64,000 bases of DNA from Aculops lycopersici. Its lineage: Eukaryota; Arthropoda; Arachnida; Trombidiformes; Eriophyidae. Shown piece by piece: positions 1 to 9,315 of this stretch. The notes under the pieces were generated by a model, which saw only the letters and a list, made by a program, of their open reading frames with translations, searched no databases and was not told the DNA's origin. The first letter of the stretch is position 1. Each line of letters opens with the position of its first letter. The DNA is taken from NCBI GenBank assembly GCA_015350385.1, contig WNKI01000001.1, positions 7,961,433 to 8,025,432 of the forward strand. The letters are read 5' to 3'. The translations under genes were made by a program, and so were the position numbers.

Positions 1-2616
1 GCATCCTTGCATTGCATGGGTGTCTTGACCTCAATTGAGTCGGACAGTTTCTGCCTCAACAGTTCGATCTTCGCCATTTTGTATTTAGAATCTTCGTTAT
101 CAAGATACGCGGTTGTTCGAATAGAGGCCAGGTGCAACAGATCGCTTTGAGAGTGGAACTTGTTTTCCTTGTGCATCGATAAGTTGAAAGCAAACGTGAA
201 CTCGTACTCTAGGTCACCCTCCTCTCTAAACTGAGACCACAAAACCTCTTTGTACTCCCTTCCATCAGATCCCTTGATGGCCTCTCGTCTCATGCCCACG
301 AACTCGGCGTCACCTGACTCGGTGGCCTGCTGCCACAAGGCGGCCACTCCATAGTACCGAAGTCGATCGCTTTGGATAATCAAGTCATCGACAGAACCAA
401 CATTACCCTCGTCGGATAGTCGCATCTCGATCTCATTGGTGTAGGGAGAACTCAGCAAGCGCAACCAGGGAACCACGTCGTCGACCAACTTACAAGTTTT
501 ATCTAGTCGGTAGATAAACTCAGTCTTATAGTTGACAAATATTCTAGTAAAAGGGCTGTCCTGTTCAACACTTTTCTTGTCATTATAAATCTTGAGCTCC
601 AAGATTCTGCTTTCACTCGAGTAGACTTCTCTCAGAAATATATACTTCTGAGCCTCGCCGGATAGCTCAACGCGAGACAGGATGTCGTAGGATTTGTAGG
701 TTTCGAGAAAGTCGTAGAAACTGGGAATGGCGTTGACCGCTAGCATTGTTCCAGGATGCATCTCATATTCCTGACCGATGGCTTGATCTTCCTCGTGGTC
801 GGTCTCGAACTCGCCACTGTCGTCATCCTCGCCGTCGAAATTGTCATTGTCCCCTTCTTGCCCTTGGAAGAAGTCGGGGTTTTCAGGATTTCCCGGATCA
901 TCATCCTGGGGATCAGCGTCGTAATTGGGGCCTTGCTTTGGATTAACAGGAGCGCACTTACACCTGCTCGGTGGGCTCATCATATATTCAACCAACTTCC
1001 TGTCAGGTGAGGTTTCAAAGTTGATTATCTCAATTTCCATCACCAAGTTTCTGGACCTCGACTCTTTCACCGAGATTGACTTCAATCGAGTTACGTCATC
1101 GCGAGTATCGCTCGATTTGGATTCCTCGAAATGAAATTCATACAGCCAACCGGATTTCTTATCCTCAATAGTCCAGCTTTCGGCAATGAATACCTCTGTT
1201 TTTGCTAAATTAGATGGATCAGTGTGCACTACAATGGGCGTGGTGAAAAGGTCAAATTGTTTGTAGTGAAAGTCGGCGGCGTTTAGTAGTAGTGCTCCGA
1301 CTCCTCGCATTACAGAGCTAAATTTTATCTCTCCATCTTGTCTATAAAACTCGATTGGTCTAACTAAAAGATGCTGATTAGTCGGCGGTAATGGCTCGTG
1401 TTCACCAGGTATACAATCAACTATTTTACCTGCTTGCTCAATTATGTGATAATCTTGATGCGCGTGCCTGGAGCTTCTACCTGAATCCCGTTTACCTGTA
1501 AACAATCTCATGAAAACATCAACTCTAGCCTCGTGAACAGATCCATTAGTCGGCTTTTTCAATGGCTCGTAAATTAAAGTTTCAACCTCTTTCTTGTAGC
1601 TCAGCGATTCCACTACAAACTCCGAATCGGCAATGTATCTATGGCTCTTGGAATCAAATTTGTTGAACTGACCTTCGCCGTATCTCATTACAATGTACTT
1701 GATTAGATAGACTTTTTCGGGCGATAAATTTATCGCTTTGGCTAAACTTGGAAAAACACGATGGCGAGCATTCAACTCTTGACACTTGCTTAGCATCCTA
1801 TAAAACTTGTCCAATCGCGCGTCGATCTCTCTGATGCCTCGACTTAGCGAGTCAAATAATATTACCTCTTTTTGATTGCCACTTTTCAAGTCAAAATTTG
1901 AGCCGCCACTTCTCTCAATGTCTATCCTAATTAATTTGGATTTGCTCAATTTTTTAAGCATCGTTTCTTGCCTCCTCTTCCTTTAAGGATTCAAACGTAA
2001 ACTCAACCGTGATATCATTCTCGTTCATAACCCAGCTACTGCCACCACCTGTTGAGCCACCGCGCGAAAGATCATTCGAGCTTACATTTCGACTTATCGC
2101 GTTCAACCAAATGGCACCGATTCCATAGATGAAGCTCTTGACTTTTCCGCTCTTGTCCTTTTTCCTTTTCTTACCCTGGAGTTTCGTATAGTAGGACGGA
2201 CTTTCGTACTCAAATTGCCACGGAAATAAGTGGTGGTTTGTATGCAACTCATCCAATTCACAGTTGAAATCAACACTGTTCACATCTTGCCTCTCAAAAT
2301 CCCTAATTACATAAGCTCTACCCTCTAGTCCATCCGAAATCAGCGCATAACTCCTATCGGTAGCCTTGAATTTTCTCGAGCTAAAAGTAAGACCCTTCGC
2401 CAGGCAAAAGTAGTCTATCATTTGAAGGGTCCCGGATGCATCTGAAGACTCTGGAATTGAGTTACCTTGAATGCGATAGAAATCTTGATCCTTCAGATCA
2501 AATCCTCCACCATCTGGGATGGGGTAAGTTTGTTGTTGTGTCGAGAAATTACAAATAAGCTGAGTAAGTAAAACTGATATGATGAAAACAATCTCTCGAG
2601 TTTTTAATATTGCCAT
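1..2616 (-). CDS. Large secreted repeat-domain protein, partial, with apparent frameshift
   Basis: I do not recognise this gene by name. The ATG at 2616 opens a 220-codon frame beginning with a signal peptide (hydrophobic stretch FIISVLLTQLIC) and ending at a TAA at 1954-1956. A second frame then runs without a stop from about 1961 to the window edge (about 650 codons). Internal repetition suggests the two are one protein: each of three units ends with a Gly-[IV]-[GA]-A-[IL]-hydrophobic motif (YGIGAIWLNA, RGVGALLLNA, YYGVAALWQQA), a short W-containing strand, then an EFTFE-like strand and a charged segment (LIRIDIE, LVMEIEI, YKMAKIEL). In unit 1 this pattern crosses the stop. An acidic D/E/N/G-rich linker separates units 2 and 3. 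The layout recalls LolA-like repeats of large extracellular arthropod proteins, but that is only a resemblance. The gene continues beyond the left edge. Coding evidence is good, identity unknown. Confidence 0.7.
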
Positions 2617-3558
2617 TGCCCCGTGATATAATTGATAGAATATTTACTTTTAGTTGACTGACAAACTCTCAACAAAATGAAGAGTGCTTATAGAAGCTAT
2701 GACTGCCAGACATTTTGAATCGGATATGATAGCAAAGAGATCACGATCGTGGATATCAAATGAGACTCACGCAAAGAGCCCGCCGTCGGCTAGTAAACAC
2801 TTGGTGTTTAGTTAATCTACCTGTTTTGGTTGGTGTCGTTGCTAGTGGTGGTGTTGGTAGTATTGTTCACTGTTCTTAATGCTAGTAATATATTATATCG
2901 TTTAAAGTGTCTGATCAATGAGTGACGAATGAAATGTCGAACGCAGGGATGAAATCCAATCAGAATCATTTCAACCACCCTCGTGGCTGAACTTAATGAG
3001 AGAACATGTTACAGTTCCGATGCAAAGCTACCAGGAATGTCGACAGTCTTTTCGTTATCAATGGAAATGTATCAATGAGATTGAGAGCACTCATCAGGTA
3101 GCTATAGCGCCACCAGCCATATCAATGTTGCGCAAAAAAGCGTAGACCAACGCGATCATATGGCTACAAAGAGTCATGTCAACAGTTAGTTGGTCGTGAG
3201 AGATGAAGTGACAGTATTAGAAATTTGTGTGTAGAAAATAACGTGGAAAAAAGTTTCGATCAACCATTGGAAGTCGGCCAATCGAAACTAGCTATGTCGA
3301 AATGATACAGCCAATCCCAAAAATTTTTGGGATTGGCTGTAGTAGCAACTGCAAAGTTAGTCGCCATACGCGCATAGTTCATTCGCACCTGTTTATTGTG
3401 GTGATGGTTGACTAAATGAATTGAGTATAATAGAATAGATCTTCCAGCTTCCAATATGAGAGCGCATCTGTGGGTTTAAATCTGAAGTAGGCTAATAATG
3501 ATAGAGTGATATCGATCGACCGGCATAACAATATGAGACAGATGAGGTGCAACATCGT
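2617..3558. other. Intergenic region, head of secreted gene to tail of ACBD5-like gene
   Basis: No convincing gene. It holds the upstream region of the large secreted protein gene and the 3' flank of the ACBD5-like gene. An AATAAA on the minus strand at 3397-3392 could end the latter. A 64-codon minus-strand frame at 3260-3454 runs through the 36-bp palindrome and looks accidental. Confidence 0.5.
3306..3341. repeat. 36-bp perfect palindrome
   Basis: Two uninterrupted 18-base arms meet with no spacer at 3323/3324 (centre AAAAATTTTT, arms CCAATCCC and GGGATTGG, outer ends TACAG and CTGTA). Pairing fails at 3305/3342. There is no gene over it. It could extrude as a cruciform, be a binding site, or be a tiny foldback remnant. 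Confidence 0.9.
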
Positions 3559-4218
3559 CTAAGCAATTTGTTTCATTGCATTTCTTCTCTCGATAGCTCG
3601 CATGACAAAGAATACCAATACTGGCCAGGTGAAATAGGCCAAATTAGTTAGATTATCCTTAGTCAGCAACTTCTTTGCACCGCTCGCGGCGTAAGATGAC
3701 TGGCCACTTGTTGCTTTTTGGTTCTGTTGCTGCCTCTTGGTTAAATTATCTACCTTGGCCTCGATATCCGATAACCTTTGGCTCGATGCGTCGAGTTGAG
3801 CTTGTAGCCTGAGCAAAGAAGCGGCCATTTGATCTCGAGCAGAGTATCCGCTCGAAGTTGAGTTGTGCTTATTGAAAACAATCGGATTATCCTCCTGCTG
3901 GATTTTGCTGGCCTTTGGATTTGCGGTCATGGTAAAAGTATCTGAGAATGACTCTTCGTTGTCACTGTTATGGTTATTGTTTGTATCACTAATTGTCTGC
4001 TTAGATTTAATCTCAGCTTGTTGCTGATGTTTACATTGCTGTTGCTCGTCCTCAAGAAGAGCGAGCTTCTTTTTCATCATAACCTCGTCCTCAGGCGAAA
4101 CTAAAATTTCGGGGCCATCCCGAGACTTGGAAGAGTGTCCACTAGTATACCCATTTGAAGAGATACCATTGGCCTTCTTGTGGCCGTTAGCTTGCTTTCT
4201 ACTCCTCAGCTCGGACAT
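3559..4218 (-). CDS. ACBD5-like tail-anchored membrane protein, no ACB domain visible
   Basis: A 219-residue protein from the ATG at 4218. The N-terminal two thirds is disordered, Q/N/S-rich and charged. It then has a short coiled coil (LLRLQAQLDASSQRLSDIE) and a C-terminal membrane segment (about NLAYFTWPVLVFFVMRA) followed by basic residues, i.e. a tail anchor. The LLRLQ...QRL..IE coil followed by a Trp-Pro-containing anchor matches the C-terminal half of vertebrate ACBD5, a peroxisome and ER contact-site protein. An acidic EESFSDTF stretch could be an FFAT-like, VAP-binding motif. The N-terminal acyl-CoA-binding domain of that family is absent from this exon. A strong acceptor (TTTTTCAG before 4250) is followed by an open frame through the ATG, so an upstream coding exon may exist. 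A minus-strand AATAAA lies at 3397-3392. MFF/Tango11 was the alternative considered; the coil and anchor fit ACBD5 better. Confidence 0.6.
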   Translation of the reverse strand: MSELRSRKQANGHKKANGISSNGYTSGHSSKSRDGPEILVSPEDEVMMKKKLALLEDEQQQCKHQQQAEIKSKQTISDTNNNHNSDNEESFSDTFTMTANPKASKIQQEDNPIVFNKHNSTSSGYSARDQMAASLLRLQAQLDASSQRLSDIEAKVDNLTKRQQQNQKATSGQSSYAASGAKKLLTKDNLTNLAYFTWPVLVFFVMRAIERRNAMKQIA

Positions 4219-4250
4219 TGTCAATTTTGTGGTTTGCTTCTCAAAGTGAC

Positions 4251-5300
4251 CTGAAAAATCTGATTTAATTTGCTTATTTCTAACCTCGTTGGAATAAGCA
4301 AAGCTTGAGTTTGCTTTGTCTTGCTGAAATCTTATCGAAATAACAAATGGAACTGCAATAGGAGGGCCGAGAGGTGACTCTTGATGTTATTGTTCGTTAC
4401 TCGACCAGGTAAGTATTTCTTCCCAGTCACTCAATCACTAACATAATAGAGAAGGAGAAAGACTTGAAGAAAGTACGACGCAACAACCTGTTGCTGTTGT
4501 TTTCTTTTTCAACGCTAGCCGAACCTAATGAACAACTTCCACTTGTCGTTGAGTTTCGCGCTCGTCCTCTCTTTTTTGCCTCAACTCGCGCTCACAAATA
4601 GTCAATAAGGCAAGGCGATTGGCCAGACTAAAGGAGGCTCTACTATGGGGGATGGTGCAGGCGACCACTTGTTAGAGCGCCGCCCCCGCCAGGTTAACTC
4701 TACACTTGCTGTCGTTTCGCCATTGTCGCCTCGCCACCACTGACTTGTTAACTGAGAGTCGTAACTTCAAGGCTCGCAATGCTGAGCTTGTTCTAAGAAC
4801 CCGTCTCACCTCCTACCCAAAGCTACCAGACTTCTTCCTTTAAACTCGAGTTGGAAAACCATAATCTACTAGAGCAGTTTGCCTTCAATCCTCACATGAT
4901 GGCCGTTATGCGTGACACGGCGAGAGTTGTAAATCCTAACAAGTTGTCTTGAAGTTGGGAGTATCGGGATCAGAGGCAAGAACCACGCTTCATAGCTTGA
5001 GATCTGAGGCAGCCTGAGTTCACCTTAACTCAAAATGCCGATATAAAGCATAGGTGGTGGTGACAACAATTGCGTACTCAAAATTTAGATTGCGACAAGT
5101 TGAGTCTCTGAATCATGTTCGCGGACAACTTCCTAATTAGAGGCCCCGGGTTGGTGATTTGCTCAAACATGCAAATTATTTAGGCAATAAACGAGGTAAA
5201 CCCTCCAATCTTTCTCTTGATGGCACTCCAATTCCCAAAATATCGCTCGCCACTAGTCCCGCTCCAATATCGTCGGGTTTTTGATTCTATATTAATTAGT
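4251..5300. other. Intergenic region upstream of ACBD5-like gene
   Basis: No frame of note on either strand. It begins on the minus strand with the acceptor of the ACBD5-like exon, so its 5' exons should lie here or further right. I looked for a piece of an acyl-CoA-binding domain and found none I would defend. Confidence 0.4.
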
Positions 5301-5309
5301 TATAAATAG
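5301..5309 (+). promoter_or_regulatory. TATA box (TATAAATAG)
   Basis: A canonical TATA sequence on the plus strand about 450 bases before the first well-placed ATG of the small basic protein gene. The spacing implies a long 5' leader or an intron, so the assignment is tentative. Confidence 0.35.
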
Positions 5310-5755
5310 CTCAACTCTTGAGCGATGGATACATACCTGTATATTCTGATGACTTCGCAGTTAGCTGACATCATGTAAACTCAGGCAAGGCTATCAAATA
5401 ACTAACACCAGATAATGCGTACAAATCTAATGCAAAACTGCATTGCAGCTCCGAACGACGCGCCGACGAACGCACGTTCAAAATTCGCGAAATAAAAGTC
5501 GACAATGGTACATCAGTTTATTTTGGGAAAAAGTAGCGGTAATTTGTGATAATCGACAAGAAGACTTATTAATGATGATTGATTTTACAACAAATTCCTC
5601 ACTATCAACTCTAGAGTTAACATCGAACTGCTGTGATTTAGTAATAAAAAATTGTCTACAACCATCCCGACATATTGATGCAATACATTATTTACGAACA
5701 ACCAAATCAATTAGATCTGCCTGCTTCAAGGACAAAATTCAAGAGGAATAGCAAA

Positions 5756-6247
5756 ATGGTCACAAGTAATGAGCCACAATCGATTGATTCCAGATTTATG
5801 AAAACACTAGTCATGTGTCATATCTTACAAAGGCAGGCACGAAGAAAAGTTTCGAAATATGATGCCATTATAAAGCAGCATTTAAGGGTATTCCAATGGC
5901 AGCAAAAGATACGGAAACAAGCTGGCCTCCAGTTGCAAATGGAGGAGTCTTGTAGCAAGAATCGCGAAGAATCTCCGGATAAGAATTTGCAAGTTTATGA
6001 TTACGAATCATCTTCATCAAACATTGACCAATCTCATTCTAACCATACAGATCCGGGTATTGTTAGGCGCAATCTATGGTTAATGATAGCTCGGACTGAG
6101 ATTAAGCAAGAGTATCGGCGTCGTAAGTCTCAGAAAGAGCAAAAACTAGCAAAATCCAAAGCAATCCAGAAAATGTTTAGCGATTGTCCTCACTTGCAAA
6201 AATTAAAGAGCCACAATGACAAGCGAGGCAAGGAGATCAAATCTTAG
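5756..6247 (+). CDS. Small basic protein of unknown function
   Basis: I do not recognise this protein. The ATG at 5756 has a good context (AGCAAAATGG) and gives 163 residues; the same frame is open upstream to an ATG at 5678, which would add 26. The protein is strongly basic and predicted helical: a segment near residues 15-50 rich in R/K/Q with regularly spaced hydrophobics (FMKTLVMCHILQRQARRK), an acidic and serine-rich middle, and a second basic helix (RTEIKQEYRRRKSQKEQKLAK). No signal peptide or membrane segment. It converges on the secreted protein gene at 6326-6718, with only about 80 bases between stop codons. The basic helices could bind nucleic acid or calmodulin, but nothing specific shows it. 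Confidence 0.5.
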   Translation: MVTSNEPQSIDSRFMKTLVMCHILQRQARRKVSKYDAIIKQHLRVFQWQQKIRKQAGLQLQMEESCSKNREESPDKNLQVYDYESSSSNIDQSHSNHTDPGIVRRNLWLMIARTEIKQEYRRRKSQKEQKLAKSKAIQKMFSDCPHLQKLKSHNDKRGKEIKS

Positions 6248-6325
6248 TGGTGATATTATACTCGTTATACTGACTAAACATGACACAAAAAGGCCTCTTG
6301 CATCACATTAGATTACATCTTATTT

Positions 6326-6718
6326 TTATTTGGAATCCTCGTTCCAAATCCTAGCATTGAGGATTTTCAATAGTTCATCCCGCTGCTTAGTCTCTGCCAA
6401 AACATCCAGGATAGAGTTGTACATAGCGCAGATAGTCTCGGTGTGCTCGGCTAGAATCTTGCCCAACACCTTTTTATCTCTAGCGTCGCTTATCTGGATA
6501 TCAAAGTTTCCCTTGGCTCCGTCGATTAAATTAACGAGTCCACTCTTGCCCTTAAAGATGTCCAACATCTGATTGTAAATCCCGGCAATTTCCTTTGCAC
6601 TCAAACTGTTATTTATCGTGCAAATTTTCTTCAAATCCTTCGTTGTGGAACCAGCAGCAAACTGGACAACCACAACGACAACTAGCAATGCAACCAAGAC
6701 TTGGAAGTACTGCTTCAT
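6326..6718 (-). CDS. Small secreted protein, 130 residues
   Basis: The ATG at 6718 opens a clear signal peptide (MKQYFQVLVALLVVVVVVQF, cleavage probably after AAGS). The mature part is about 107 residues, predicted alpha-helical, with two cysteines (KKICTINN and ETICAMYN) that could form one disulfide. Family unknown to me; it could be a small ligand-binding or allergen-like helical protein, but I cannot name it. The minus-strand AATAAA (6330-6325) overlaps the TAA stop, so the 3'UTR must be very short. A TATA-like CTATATATG lies about 180 bases upstream. Confidence 0.75.
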   Translation of the reverse strand: MKQYFQVLVALLVVVVVVQFAAGSTTKDLKKICTINNSLSAKEIAGIYNQMLDIFKGKSGLVNLIDGAKGNFDIQISDARDKKVLGKILAEHTETICAMYNSILDVLAETKQRDELLKILNARIWNEDSK

Positions 6719-6898
6719 GTTTGAGCTTCAAAGAGTTGAAATCCAGTCAACAAGTGTCAGATTCTTGGTCAAAGATTATGTTTACAGTTTGATGTCTCTA
6801 TGTCAATGGAACAAAAATGAGCATCAGTTTTGATTCACCAGTTTCAAAACGACACAAAACCTCTCTAGTCATGTATCTGTATCGTCAATATGCAAAAT

Positions 6899-6907
6899 CA
6901 TATATAG
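6899..6907 (-). promoter_or_regulatory. TATA-like box for the small secreted protein
   Basis: Reads CTATATATG on the minus strand about 180 bases upstream of the ATG at 6718, allowing a leader of about 150 bases. Confidence 0.35.
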
Positions 6908-7101
6908 ACCGCAATGGAGCCTATGAAAACATTGCCCAACCGATCTAAGAATAGAACCCCGCTAGCTGGATGTATGAGAAATGGTAAAAGTTGAAAGGGC
7001 AACAGACAAGCGCACCTTTACATACCAAACTTTGAACTTGTTTCGGTGACGAAGTGCTGACCCGATTACATTATTTCTCAGGTGCTGCAATAATTAACAA
7101 A

Positions 7102-8808
7102 ATGAAACCATTATCTAATATCTGCCACCTGACGGCCCTGTGCCTACTAGTTGTCTATCTACCCAGCGAATCGAAGGCAAGGCCGAACCCTCTCAGGATC
7201 TTGGACGAGCAGCCATCGATGTCCATAGAGGAGGTTCTAAAGTTAGCCTGTACCACTTCGGATGGATTAATTAGTCGCATTTCAACGGTGAGAAACTTGG
7301 CCATGTATTTGTCCAGTCGCTCTGAGCTAGATGGCGAGAATTACCTCAAGTGTAAGGAGGATAACGAAGAGGCTTTGACAAGACTGATTGAGGTGATTGG
7401 CGCTTCAGAGGACAATCTTTGTAGTGAAGAGAAGATTTCTTTGATTGAAAATTATCATACCGATTTCATCTCAACTCACTGGCAAGATATGATTGATAGA
7501 AAGGATACCAACAGAAGATTGGCGCCCCAAATGATAGCCATGTTTTTTATGCACTATGCCATCGAGATTAACTCGATTTGTAAGAGAAATCTGATACCGA
7601 ATCTCGTCAAGTTGACGGAGAAAATTGGCGGCCAGGGTCAACTTGCGTCGTTTGCAAATGGACAAGATTGGCAAAGATTAATGAAGACTGCCTTTGCGGA
7701 CTTCAATTCCCTATCCGAGGTGAAGGATTATGATGATATAATTTTAATTTGGGATTTAATGTCAAACATGCTACTAGCTAACGATGAGGAAATCCCAGAA
7801 GATGATCTAGATACAGTAACAGGTGAGCCTGTAAAATTGATGGCCAAATTGAAGTCACCAAAACTTGTGATTGAGTTGAAGCAAAAGTGCCAGTCTACAT
7901 TGCGTCCAGTTTATCGTAAAGTCATTATGCCAGTGATTCGTCTTGCAAACTTGGGCTACGATTTACAACATACTTCCAACGAGGATTTGGAAAGATTGCG
8001 ATCAATTGATTTAGTTAGGCAATGGTATATTATAACCCAGATTTGCGAGACCATCTTGCCGATAAAATTCTACCAGGACGATGATATGAAAGAGGGGACA
8101 ATTGCCTTACTCTCAAAGGAGGAGGCTAAAAAGTTGGCCAGTAAGAGTGAGGATGGAAATTTGCAAGCTGTCGAGCAATCGGACAAATTGGATATGGAAT
8201 TAAAATTGAAAAACAATGTTTTGGAAGATATTGATTTAATTTCCTCTGTATTCTCAATGGAAGACCAAACTTTGCTTCAGAATCATAAAACCAATCTAAC
8301 GGCCAGAGATAGGATTATGAAGCGAATGTTGGCCAAGTTTACGGATGAACTAAAGAAGAATATCAAAAAAATTTTCGGTAAAATCTTTTTTCCTTTCAAT
8401 AGAGTGGGCCAGGAAACAAAGTCACCTACGGCCACTTCCGGCAAACGGGAGCCTATTCAAATGTTGGATTTGAGCATGATGCTAGGCGAGTCTTTGCGAG
8501 ATATCAACTCCAAGGAACTCTTCGAGTCGGACATTTCCGGCGCAGCAAGGAATCCTGGGAAAAAGCGGAGATTCATAGAGAAAAATAGGAGAAGACAGCG
8601 ACCATTTGATACAACCGACGTCCAAAAGCACCACGATCCAATATTATACATGCACACTCGTAGCTTAGTCGATATAGTCTCGGATTGGCGCGATAAATTT
8701 CGAAGCCTAGAGCACAGTAAGCGCGAATTGATTCTATTGGGCGGATGGGTTACCATAACTCTACTATTATGTCTAACATCCGGCTTGGTAGTCGCCGCTT
8801 CGGGCTAG
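7102..8808 (+). CDS. Secreted/type I membrane protein, tandem paralogue A
   Basis: 568 residues from the ATG at 7102 (context AACAAAATGA). An acceptor-like TTATTTCTCAG just upstream may mark a 5'UTR intron. The signal peptide (LTALCLLVVYLP) is followed by a large helical ectodomain with six cysteines, in LACTTS, LKCKED, NLCSEE, SICKRN, KQKCQS and TQICET. The motif ETILPIKFY is also shared with the neighbour. A basic stretch (KKRRFIEKNRRRQR) and a C-terminal hydrophobic segment (WVTITLLLCLTSGLVV) end the protein, suggesting a membrane anchor or GPI-type signal. An AATAAA is at 9133-9138. The next gene on the same strand is its duplicate, about 500 bases downstream. I do not know this family; role unknown. 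Confidence 0.8.
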   Translation: MKPLSNICHLTALCLLVVYLPSESKARPNPLRILDEQPSMSIEEVLKLACTTSDGLISRISTVRNLAMYLSSRSELDGENYLKCKEDNEEALTRLIEVIGASEDNLCSEEKISLIENYHTDFISTHWQDMIDRKDTNRRLAPQMIAMFFMHYAIEINSICKRNLIPNLVKLTEKIGGQGQLASFANGQDWQRLMKTAFADFNSLSEVKDYDDIILIWDLMSNMLLANDEEIPEDDLDTVTGEPVKLMAKLKSPKLVIELKQKCQSTLRPVYRKVIMPVIRLANLGYDLQHTSNEDLERLRSIDLVRQWYIITQICETILPIKFYQDDDMKEGTIALLSKEEAKKLASKSEDGNLQAVEQSDKLDMELKLKNNVLEDIDLISSVFSMEDQTLLQNHKTNLTARDRIMKRMLAKFTDELKKNIKKIFGKIFFPFNRVGQETKSPTATSGKREPIQMLDLSMMLGESLRDINSKELFESDISGAARNPGKKRRFIEKNRRRQRPFDTTDVQKHHDPILYMHTRSLVDIVSDWRDKFRSLEHSKRELILLGGWVTITLLLCLTSGLVVAASG

Positions 8809-9315
8809 AGGGAGCCCCGGCTGACCTGTTCGCATGGCTAGAAATTCTATTGAACTCGACTGCACTAGGGCTCAATTTTTGCGCACTAATTTGTGCAATA
8901 TCTTTGAGTGATGCCGAAAAGCTTCAAGTATTAATGCGCAGCAACCAGTTGCTATTCTTGGCTCCCTTCGTTTTTTTCCGCGCGCCCTTTGTCTTGAACC
9001 TCGGCAACAGGACCTTATAGCTGTACCGCTACCATTAAAGTCTAGCGCCCTTTCAAACTATTTTTGTAAGTTTACATTTGTAGGTAACATTTGAGAGTGG
9101 AAGTCATCAAAACTACAACTACTGCAACCATGAATAAAACGTCATCGAAGCGAACACGCTTTTGACCTCATCTTCTTCATCTTTCATCTGCCATTTTCCG
9201 TCACAAAGTAAAACAGTGACACTAGTCAACTTCACTCCCTAGAGAAAGGAAGAGAAATAAAAAACAGTTACTGGATATTATTGATAGAAGAGGTATAATA
9301 CACCCACGAGTCAAC

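Noticed and set aside
3260..3454. 64-codon minus-strand ORF
   Set aside because: It runs through the palindrome, has no recognisable features and lies in the 3' flank of the ACBD5-like gene.
3559..4218. Reading the tail-anchored protein as MFF/Tango11
   Set aside because: The N-terminal MFF repeats are absent, and the LLRLQ coil followed by a Trp-Pro anchor fits ACBD5 better.
5443..5751. 102-codon plus-strand ORF
   Set aside because: Starts with TTG, overlaps the better-supported small basic protein in another frame, and shows no protein-like pattern.
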